Shown in pieces: positions 56,769 through 64,000 of a DNA stretch of 64,000 nt. The position numbers and the translations under genes are program-made. The notes under the pieces are model-generated. The model had not been told where the DNA came from and ran no database searches. It saw only the letters and a program-made list of their open reading frames with translations. The stretch is from assembly GCA_038831005.1 (NCBI GenBank), contig JAWBKZ010000004.1:223460-287459 (forward strand). The letters are read 5' to 3'. Every line of letters starts with the position of its first letter. Positions within the stretch are counted from its first letter, which is position 1. The DNA is from Ignisphaera sp. GTDB taxonomy: Archaea; Thermoproteota; Thermoprotei_A; Sulfolobales; Ignisphaeraceae.

Positions 56769-59408
56769 GTGATGACTAGATCTATCCTATACAAATTTAT
56801 GCTTATTGTTCTTATAGCTATATGTGCAGTTACGGTTCTGAATCCATTTGAAGCGCTATCTCTAGATAGTATACCGCCTGGAGACGATTCTAGAGCACAT
56901 ATATACAGAGTTTCTGGATTCTTAGAAGAATATATAATAAACAAAGGAATGAGTCTCAAGCAATACAATGGCATGATATTACTAAGTTATGCGCCTCTCT
57001 TCTATGTAGTACTGTATCCTTTATCACTAGCATATGGTCCTGTAGCTGCGTACAAGTTTGGCAGGATATTTATCTGTATGCTGTATCTTCTATCTGTTTA
57101 TTTATTGGTACGTGAGTTAGGTATTAGCCGTAAGATAGCTATACTAATTACACCTATTGCTCTGTATTTTCCAACAATGTGGTTCATATACTACAAAGGT
57201 GCCTATCCCTATCTATTTTCATGGAGTTTGACGTTAATTTCAGTCTCACTATTATTAATGTATAGAAGAATACTTCGCTATAAAGTATTGGTGCTCTCAG
57301 CAGTAGTGGGCGGATTATCTATTTTAGCACATAGCTATGGCTTAATAAATATAGCAGTCTTTCTGGTTATATGGATGCTCCACAATCTGTATACGAAGGG
57401 TTTCAGAGATACTGCGAAGAATTTCTTTGTTTATTTTCTGATTACCTCATCAGTATCGCTACCTTATCTAATTTCGGTACTTATAACGTTTAGAGATGCT
57501 TCACCTCTTAATGAGGCTTCTCCCTGTATCTGGATACCCGGTCTAGCTGTAGATCCGATTAATCTATTGATAATCGCTATAAGTATATATACTGTTGTGT
57601 ATTTTTTAAGAGTAGAGAACAGGTCTATAGGTAGAGATATAATAGCCCATTGTCTTCTTACATATACTCTTATATCCCTTATATCAACTATTCTCATATA
57701 CATAAAGATTCCAAGTCCACTCCTAATGAAAACCATAGCGCTAATACTTCCATGGAGATTTCTGTACATCAATAATGCAACCTTCATAACATTAAGTTTA
57801 GCCTTTAATAGACACATAATTCTATTATCAGAGAAAAGGTCTTCATCATTTCTATTTATAGCAATACTTGTTACCATAGCTCTGATAACTAGTACAATAA
57901 TTACATCAACATTAGCACTCTACGAAAAACCTATAGATAAAGCATTACCAAGTTTTGTCGATATTGTTAAGAATAGTAGAGTACTAGTCATAGGCACACC
58001 TCTAATCCTATCTAATAGCCCTGTAGCTTTCTCTACATCATATAACTATACAACATCTACAGGTTCCTATAATCAAGGTGATCCAACATTTTTCGATTTA
58101 ACTGTATATTATGAGTGGATTAATACCTTAGTAAAAAATCCAATAGTGCTTGAAAATATTATGGAGCTAACAAGATCAAGATATTTAATCACAGATCTAG
58201 ACATAGGTATTAAATTTACACCTACAGATGCATCGATAAACACAAGTGAATGGTATTTTAATTCAACAATGATGTGGAGTAAAAGTCTATACAAAATACT
58301 ATGTCTCTTCAGAAAACCTCTAACCTTAAGCAAATTCAGTAGCTTTATGGTTAAACTCAAAGATGTTGAAAATGCTACAGTTAGAATGTGGATAGTTCAA
58401 GAAAATGGACTAGAAGAAGAAATGATCCTTATACATAATGCTATTAACCGCAATAATAGTAATAGCTACATAAGTGTATTCCAACTACCTTACCGAAGAT
58501 CTGCTGAAGATGTTGTTGTAAGAGGTATCAATATGTACATCTCTGTAGATAGTAATACATCAATTGATCCTAGAACAGGTATAGAGATACGTATGGGAAC
58601 TCTGAATATGATTAAAATCAATAGCTATAGTTATCGGGGATACATTTTCACTCTCTATGAATATTATAGAGATCCTCCTCTATCAATAGCCTCAAAAGTT
58701 GTATTATTTGATACCGAAAACCGTCTACCTAAAATTCTCACACTACTGGCTTCAGAAGGATACAACTCTATATTTATCGTAGATAACCAAAAGATTCCAG
58801 AAAATATTGTTGCAGGTGTAGTAACTGATAGTATAGAGAAAGCTAAACAATACATTACGGAAGGTTATAGAACAGTTCTGCTCAAATATGGAGATAAATT
58901 CGATGTGAAGAATCAGACAGAGAAATTTGTTTATATAGAAACACCTCTGATTAACTCACACATATTGCCACATGATCCAGGTAATCCGGCGTCATATGTA
59001 AATTGGGATAGAATAATTAGTGCAGAGGGTATTCAGAGATACGTTATGGAAGCTACTAAGCTTTGGCACTTCTTAAAGAACTTCATGAACATAAGTGTAG
59101 AGGTGTCTAGAGCATCAATTAGGTATAGTCCACCAGAAGTAGATGTTGAAATTAGAAACAATCAAGTCCATCTTATTAAAATTGCGTATACAAGTATATG
59201 GAATGCTGATGCAGAACTTCTAAGATCATCTACAGGATTTATAATAGTTTTACCCTCTAACAATACTTTAATCAAAATACAATGGAACCCACCATTGATA
59301 GACACAGCTGTACAATACAGTATAGCCACTCTAACTACATCCCTACTCTACGTAGCAGCATCTAAGATAAAGGAGTTCATTAAAAGAGTACCTAAACAAA
59401 AGATCTAA
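56769..59408 (+). CDS. Very large membrane protein, possible GT-C glycosyltransferase
   Basis: An 879-residue protein from GTG 56769 (ATG 56772 is equally possible). About ten membrane helices fill residues 8-380. A large outer domain with many N-x-S/T sites covers about 385-845, and one last helix is near residue 855. The first outer loop has SIPPGDDSRAHIYRV, where the acidic pair and His resemble the catalytic loop of GT-C glycosyltransferases such as oligosaccharyltransferase-like proteins. I cannot assign a family. A role in surface glycan assembly would fit both this gene and the glycosyltransferase 1 kb upstream, but that is an inference. Confidence 0.72.
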   Translation: MMTRSILYKFMLIVLIAICAVTVLNPFEALSLDSIPPGDDSRAHIYRVSGFLEEYIINKGMSLKQYNGMILLSYAPLFYVVLYPLSLAYGPVAAYKFGRIFICMLYLLSVYLLVRELGISRKIAILITPIALYFPTMWFIYYKGAYPYLFSWSLTLISVSLLLMYRRILRYKVLVLSAVVGGLSILAHSYGLINIAVFLVIWMLHNLYTKGFRDTAKNFFVYFLITSSVSLPYLISVLITFRDASPLNEASPCIWIPGLAVDPINLLIIAISIYTVVYFLRVENRSIGRDIIAHCLLTYTLISLISTILIYIKIPSPLLMKTIALILPWRFLYINNATFITLSLAFNRHIILLSEKRSSSFLFIAILVTIALITSTIITSTLALYEKPIDKALPSFVDIVKNSRVLVIGTPLILSNSPVAFSTSYNYTTSTGSYNQGDPTFFDLTVYYEWINTLVKNPIVLENIMELTRSRYLITDLDIGIKFTPTDASINTSEWYFNSTMMWSKSLYKILCLFRKPLTLSKFSSFMVKLKDVENATVRMWIVQENGLEEEMILIHNAINRNNSNSYISVFQLPYRRSAEDVVVRGINMYISVDSNTSIDPRTGIEIRMGTLNMIKINSYSYRGYIFTLYEYYRDPPLSIASKVVLFDTENRLPKILTLLASEGYNSIFIVDNQKIPENIVAGVVTDSIEKAKQYITEGYRTVLLKYGDKFDVKNQTEKFVYIETPLINSHILPHDPGNPASYVNWDRIISAEGIQRYVMEATKLWHFLKNFMNISVEVSRASIRYSPPEVDVEIRNNQVHLIKIAYTSIWNADAELLRSSTGFIIVLPSNNTLIKIQWNPPLIDTAVQYSIATLTTSLLYVAASKIKEFIKRVPKQKI

Positions 59409-60080
59409 TCCTTCATCCACTTTTCTGAATAAAATCATTTAATAATTATATATTGTGTTAATACTACATCTATCAACAATATCATAGATATGACCACACA
59501 TAACTCTATTCTATAGCTTTCTCTAATATGTTCAAGGACCCTTAAGTCTTGTGAACACTAAAACATATAGAGTTCTACTCGTTAATGTTGCTAATCATAA
59601 ATATATCTTCTGTTCCTAGATATTGAATGATATTGATTATAAATATTAAATTCTATCTTGTGAATAACCTTAAATAATATTTAAGACCACTTAGAGGGTA
59701 CTGAATTATGTATTGAACAGCTGGAGTCACGCTCTTGTCAATTAGCTTAAGAATGTAGCTGACGTAGGATTTCAAATAAGATACTGTACCAAATGTTACA
59801 TATACTGTTTATATCTAGTTTAATACTGCTCTAGATATTGGGTATCTAGCAAAAACACATTACTTGATATAAATGCCAAGCATTAGGTTTCATGGATACT
59901 CTACATTAAGGTTTTAGATATATCTGTGGTGTCTGTATATTGTATTCGATAGAAATACTCCAGTATGGAATTTTGTATAGTGAGGCATTATTGAGAGTTC
60001 ATAGTGGCTGAAGACATCTATAAAGCCTTATTAATGGATATTAGATTCAGCTGAAATTATTGTATAAGTATTGATATTGT
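59409..60080 (+). other. Long noncoding stretch
   Basis: 672 bp, very AT-rich, with stops in every frame and no feature I can name. It may include the promoter of the antiporter gene. Confidence 0.5.
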
Positions 60081-61748
60081 GTGAGCCATATGCTAGAACA
60101 CCAAGTAGTGATTTATGTACTAGTGCTTGGAGCTTCTTTTGCTTGGTTATTCCGTAGAATAGGTCTTGTAGATGTTGTTGGGTATATTATTGGTGGGATG
60201 TTTCTTGCCTTAATTATGGAGGTCTTAGGGCTAGATATAGAGCCGGCTCTATCGTATACAGAACTTATTTCTTGGATTGGTTTAGTGCTTTTTTCGTTTA
60301 AGGTAGGTGCCTCCATTAACTTTAGGTTACTGTCGCATTCTTTTAATCGATTTATAGCATCAGAACTTGTTGTTGTTCTTATTCAGTGGATTGCTAGTGG
60401 TTTCATTGCATCAATGTTAGGTTTTGATCTTATAGCTAGAGCTGCTTTGTTTTTTGTATTAGTGAATAGCTCTTCTATAGCTGTTCTAGCCATAGAAAGA
60501 GTAAATGTAGAGGTAGTAGTAGAAGCCAAAAATATATCGTATATACAGACCCAGTTAGAGGATTTAATACAGTTCACATTGTTTTCAGTATTTACATCTG
60601 TCGGATTGACTGGTTTAAAACCAGAAGCATTTCTAATCCAGATTGTTAAAGTTGGAGCCTTAACCATGTTACTGATATATGTATCTCGATATTTTATAAA
60701 ATTATTAAGTAGATCACCTTTAATAATAAACAAAGAGGGGAAGTTTTTTACATCCATAGCTATAGCACTTATCTTCACCTCTGTAGCTACACTTCTGGGA
60801 TTACCTCCACTCTTTGGAGCATTTGTATCTGGCATAGTTTTCTCATTATTTTTAGACCTTAGCGATATAGTTGAAAGATTGGAAGGCCTAAAGGACTTTG
60901 GATTGCTTCTCTATTTTTCATCACTAGGTTTTCAATTCTACCTAGGACTTAATCAATCACAAAACCTTTTATCATTGATATCAAGCGGTATATTCATAGG
61001 ATTACTGGCATACTTATCTAGAGCAATAGGTGTATTTGTAGGTTCTTTACTCTCTGGCTATAGTCTAGAAACATGTTTTGCATTATCTCTATTCCTAACC
61101 CCTTTAAGTGAAGTTGGGATAATGTTTATAGATACGCTTGCTAAACAAGGCTTTATCTTACATTATACACTATACCTGCTTATGACTTCATTTCTAACAT
61201 CTCTAATGACATTCAGTATTACAGTACCACGTCTATTGATCAGGATTCCTCAATTAATAAATCTTGTACCAAACAAGATAAGTCACTTTATAAACGCTGT
61301 ATCTAGGGAGTATACAAAGTTATTATCATCACTATCATCAACGTTAATCAATGTTATAGTATTTACTTTTATGACCCTCATAATATCGTACATAGACGCT
61401 ATAATGAAGTACTTTATAGATATAATACATTTACCAAAATTCTTATCAGCTATATCTACTATAATATCAGTTATAGCCATACTGATAATGTTTGTAGCAA
61501 CAATGAAGAGAATACTGTCATCGATCTTCACAAGGTTTAGTACAGATATAAAAAGAATTGAATCATTAGGTAAGCTATTCGATATAGCTATAGGTGGTTT
61601 AGCTGTTACACTTCAAATCCAAATACTACACGACTTTGTATCAAGGTACATGGTAATAGAACCCTTAAATATTTTAACCATAAGCTTAGTCATAGCGATA
61701 ATAATCATCACATTATACGATCTAGCTATGACCATAAAAAGACACTAA
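60081..61748 (+). CDS. CPA2-family cation/proton antiporter (Kef-like)
   Basis: A 555-residue membrane protein from GTG 60081 (or ATG 60090). The N-terminal 380 residues have the roughly twelve helices of the CPA2 family, starting with FAWLFRRIGLVDVVGYIIGG (family: R-x-x-P-x-x-x-GYILAG-like) and continuing with ISWIGLVLFSFKVGASINF. A segment of helices follows, with no TrkA-N or TrkA-C domain, which Kef channels often have. These proteins exchange Na+ or K+ for protons. The usual paired Asp or Asn-Asp of the ion site is not obvious around LVNSSSIAVLAIE, so the ion and activity are uncertain. Confidence 0.82.
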   Translation: MSHMLEHQVVIYVLVLGASFAWLFRRIGLVDVVGYIIGGMFLALIMEVLGLDIEPALSYTELISWIGLVLFSFKVGASINFRLLSHSFNRFIASELVVVLIQWIASGFIASMLGFDLIARAALFFVLVNSSSIAVLAIERVNVEVVVEAKNISYIQTQLEDLIQFTLFSVFTSVGLTGLKPEAFLIQIVKVGALTMLLIYVSRYFIKLLSRSPLIINKEGKFFTSIAIALIFTSVATLLGLPPLFGAFVSGIVFSLFLDLSDIVERLEGLKDFGLLLYFSSLGFQFYLGLNQSQNLLSLISSGIFIGLLAYLSRAIGVFVGSLLSGYSLETCFALSLFLTPLSEVGIMFIDTLAKQGFILHYTLYLLMTSFLTSLMTFSITVPRLLIRIPQLINLVPNKISHFINAVSREYTKLLSSLSSTLINVIVFTFMTLIISYIDAIMKYFIDIIHLPKFLSAISTIISVIAILIMFVATMKRILSSIFTRFSTDIKRIESLGKLFDIAIGGLAVTLQIQILHDFVSRYMVIEPLNILTISLVIAIIIITLYDLAMTIKRH

Positions 61749-61943
61749 ATTATACATAATCCTAGGTTAAGCATTGATATAGAAAACTGATTAATATCTT
61801 GATACACAAATTTCTATACCAATTAGAGTTTATAATCCTTCTCTAATTAATGGCTCGAAACCATGCAAGCTGGTACACAACAAGAAGAGCAATTTCTTTA
61901 CATGATTAGATTTAAAGGTATGAGGTATTAATTCGCTTAAACG
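61749..61943 (+). other. Short gap before the pseudogenes
   Basis: 195 bp with only a 22-codon frame (MQAGTQQEEQF...) from 61864 that seems too short to call a gene. Confidence 0.4.
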
Positions 61944-62225
61944 TCATATCTTTATCTTATTCGTATTAATTACGTAAGAGATAACAATTATTTCATTATT
62001 TACAAATTCAGTTAACATCTGCCTACATGCACCACAAAGTGGCAGAGGTTCTTCGATATTACTTACAACAACTATTGCTGTAAACTCTTTTCACCATTCG
62101 TAATAGCTGATGCTATAACAACTCTTTCTGCACATATGGTTAATCCATAGCTAGTGTTCTCTACATTAACCCCTAAGTAAATATTACCGCTAGACGTAAG
62201 TACAGTTGGTGTATTGGTATTTTAC
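61944..62225 (-). pseudogene. cdd: Cytidine deaminase, frameshifted and truncated
   Basis: The minus strand from about 62225 reads SSGNIYLGVNVENTSYGLTICAERVVIASAITNG, the zinc-ligand (C-A-E) half of cytidine deaminase. After GEKS the frame breaks (near 62090) and resumes one phase over as FTAIVVVSNIEEPLPLCGACRQMLTEFV, the second zinc half (normally P-x-x-C-G-A-C-R-Q). The end is a TGA at 61944. The N-terminal third with the usual SPYS region is missing or unrecognisable behind a stop near 62226. This enzyme turns cytidine into uridine for salvage. With at least one frameshift and no start it cannot be made as a full protein. Confidence 0.85.
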
Positions 62226-62252
62226 AAACAATTTGAATAAACTATAACATCT

Positions 62253-63034
62253 ATTGATGGCGAAGGTAGAGTTTATCACTTAAGGGTTAAGCCTGGGGAT
62301 GTAGGTAAATACGTTTTGTTGTCTGGAGATCTAGAGAGGGTACCCATTATAGCTAAGTACTAGAATAAGTGTTAGGCATGTTTTATCGTATAGAGAGTTT
62401 ACTACCTATAGTGGTTACTATAAAGGAGTATTCTTGTCTGCAACTAGTACAGGTATTGGTGTACCATCGACTGCGATAGCTGTAGAAGAACTTGCTAAAG
62501 TTGGAGCAAGAGGTATTCATAAGAGTTGGTACTTAAGTACTTTAAAACGTGAAATTAGGGTAGGAGACTTGATAATATATACAAGTGCTGTTAGGTTAGA
62601 AGGTACAAGTAAACATTACGTTATACTAAAGTACCCAGCTGTTGCTAGTTATGATGTGGTATTAGCGTTAATAGATGCTGCAGAAAATTCTTAGAGTTAG
62701 ATACCATGTAGGGTTGATAGCTAGTAGTTAGCTTCTATGTAGATCAAGAAAGACTGGGATTTAAAGGGCATCTACCACCTCACAAAAAAGGATTAATAGA
62801 TTATTTAGGAAATACAAATGTACTAAATTTTGAAATGGAATCATCGGTAATATTTACCTTGACCAATATCTACGGATTAAAACTGGAGTCATCTGCACAG
62901 TAATTGCTAATAGAATAACAAACGAATTTATGTCAGAAGCAGGAATAGAGGATGCAATCAAAGTATCAAACAAAGCCATAAAAATACATAGTGAATGGAG
63001 TGAAGAAATAGCTAAACTCGGTAAAAATACATAA
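62253..63034 (+). pseudogene. udp: Uridine phosphorylase, with several frameshifts
   Basis: Four or more pieces in different frames add up to a complete uridine phosphorylase. Piece 1, near 62260-62357, reads VYHLRVKPGDVGKYVLLSGDLERV and ends at a TAG. Piece 2, near 62359-62694, has REFTTYSGYYKGVFLSATSTGIGVPS, GDLIIYTSAVRLEGTSKHY and YPAVASYDVVLALI. Piece 3, near 62696-62735, has RYHVGLIAS. Piece 4, near 62734-62901, has FYVDQERLGF and LNFEMESSVIFTL. Piece 5, to 63034, has GVICTVIANRITNEF. The enzyme splits uridine to uracil and ribose-1-phosphate. At least four indels or stops show that the gene is dead. The 86-residue frame at 62434-62694 is only its central fragment. Confidence 0.9.
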
Positions 63035-63766
63035 CACTTGATACATAGTAAAAACTAGGAAGAAATAGTTTCCTTTAAATAAACTATAGAAGTCGCAGAA
63101 ATAGTAGCTATAAGTCTAACTTCTCTAATACTAAGATAATGCCTCTTAGTTACCAATAACTTAGTGTGTAGCTCTATTATGTTTAATACTCATTGTCTAT
63201 GTAATTCCTTTGCGGTTATATAAAGAAGACGAAATAATGTATGTTTCATGGTAGATTAGCTTCTAAGTCTTTAACCATTAGCTTCATAACAGGTCTTGAG
63301 ATAATTGATTTAACTACTTAATATAATAAGTTTTATGAAGATTTTTCTATACATATACTTTTTCTTTGATATTGATATCGGTAGACCATGAGTATGTATA
63401 TCATGCTCTATAACTAGTGCAGTATACAAGGATTAGATGATCTAATGTTAAATATATTAAGGATTTAGGTTCTTCTGTAAATTTATACAAATCTATGTTT
63501 AGAGTTCTTTAATTCAAATACAACAATAATTGTGCTACAATAGCACAATTACTGTACTAAAGATTTGGTGTAGAAATTTTAAAATCCTTAGATGTTTTAC
63601 TAGCGTAGGTTTAATGTGATTTATTGACTACTAAGTATTCTAATAGCATAAGTTCAACAAATACATAATAAATAGCGTAACATTTATAAATAACTTGAAA
63701 TAACTATTTATGTACTTGTGTATTGCTTTATAATCCCGCTGTACATATATAGTGGATGGGTGTAAC
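63035..63766 (+). other. Long noncoding stretch with a strong hairpin
   Basis: 732 bp of AT-rich DNA without gene-like frames. It contains a perfect inverted repeat at 63527-63551 described separately. A TATA-like TTTATAA on the plus strand at about 63728-63734 could serve the gene at 63767. Confidence 0.5.
63527..63551. repeat. Perfect 11-bp inverted repeat with 3-nt loop
   Basis: TAATTGTGCTA-CAA-TAGCACAATTA. It would form a stable hairpin in RNA or single-stranded DNA. It is not next to a gene end, so a terminator role is not obvious. It could be an operator, a small-RNA element or the remains of a mobile element. Confidence 0.75.
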
Positions 63767-64000
63767 ATGTCTACTAGATTAAAGAAGGAATTCCTAAGGC
63801 TACTAAAAGAAGATGAAGAATTCAAGTATACCGTAATAGGCTACTTAGGGTTAGCAGAACTACTTAAGAATATTGAGAAATTGTGGGAGAATCAGAATAG
63901 GCTTTGGGAAGAAGTTAAGGCTTTGAGGGAGGAGGTTTCTAAGCTTTGGGAGAATCAGAATAGGCTTTGGGAAGAAGTTAAGGCTTTGAGGGAGGAGGTT
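63767..64000 (+). CDS. DUF3782-like coiled-coil protein, start only
   Basis: The first 78 codons of a gene that runs off the right edge, from ATG 63767. The N-terminus STRLKKEFLRLLKEDEEFKYTVIGYLGLAELLKNIE matches a group of crenarchaeal proteins that I know as DUF3782, in which a short N-terminal domain is followed by a coiled coil and a C-terminal PD-(D/E)XK-like nuclease fold. Here the coiled coil is made of 21-residue units KLWENQNRLWEEVKALREEVS, that is three heptads each. Many copies of this family occur in crenarchaeal genomes. The catalytic part, if present, lies outside the window. Confidence 0.72.
   Translation, partial: MSTRLKKEFLRLLKEDEEFKYTVIGYLGLAELLKNIEKLWENQNRLWEEVKALREEVSKLWENQNRLWEEVKALREEV
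63878..64000 (+). repeat. 63-bp tandem repeat in the DUF3782-like gene
   Basis: Two near-identical 63-bp units (63878-63940, and 63941 onward to the window edge) encode 21 residues or three heptads of coiled coil. They differ only at two or three bases in the first codons. More copies may follow outside the window. Confidence 0.92.

Overview
The window looks like a piece of a hyperthermophilic crenarchaeal chromosome, most like the Desulfurococcales. Ignisphaera is a plausible genus, but this is an inference from gene content and not a database match. The signs are: an RNA polymerase operon with one unsplit B subunit and split A'/A'' subunits, a TFB whose zinc ribbon has lost cysteines as in Sulfolobus, archaeal aIF1, RpoP, RpoH, TFS and EF-1alpha, AT-rich DNA with heavy use of AGA/AGG/ATA codons, TATA boxes of the TTTATAAG type, many TTG/GTG starts, and tRNAs that mostly encode CCA.

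Left part (1-15.4 kb). The end of a probable UbiX gene is followed by a leftward cluster in which glyS leads several unknown crenarchaeal genes and the tRNA-splicing endonuclease endA. Next come agmatinase (speB) and a tRNA-Gln(UUG) in two halves, each with a promoter-like sequence and joined by a long perfect helix. Then follow TFB, RpoP, aIF1, a RimK-type ligase, a membrane protein, a metallophosphatase, small zinc proteins, a HAD phosphatase, an aminopropyltransferase (speE) and a DtxR-type regulator with a palindromic operator. Two C/D box guide RNAs lie here.

15.9-22.5 kb is a tightly overlapping de novo pyrimidine operon: pyrF, pyrE, pyrB, pyrI, pyrK, pyrC, pyrD and an unknown last gene. 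22.7-27.2 kb holds two secreted proteins: a GH5-like glycosidase and a beta-rich protein split by a frameshift at an (AT)5 tract. After tRNA-Thr and tRNA-Lys, 27.7-39.3 kb is the RNA polymerase/translation block: rpoH, rpoB, rpoA1, rpoA2, L30e (apparently starting at ATA), nusA, S12, S7, EF-1alpha, S10 and tRNA-Ser.

40-49.3 kb encodes an Opp/Dpp-type uptake system: two ATPases, an unknown membrane protein, two unrelated binding proteins and two permeases. It may import oligosaccharides or peptides. 49.6-56.3 kb holds a CcdA-like protein, a DUF3786-like protein, tRNA-Pro, an intron-containing tRNA-Met, a third C/D guide RNA, a zinc-finger protein without a normal start codon, thiI, a membrane glycosyltransferase and a TFS-like factor with an altered catalytic tip. 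56.7-61.8 kb has a very large membrane protein and a CPA2 antiporter.

The right end (61.9-64 kb) is decayed. It contains pseudogenes of cytidine deaminase and uridine phosphorylase, a noncoding stretch with a strong hairpin, and the start of a coiled-coil DUF3782-like gene with a 63-bp tandem repeat. Pyrimidine salvage therefore appears to be decaying at this locus while the de novo operon in the same window is intact.
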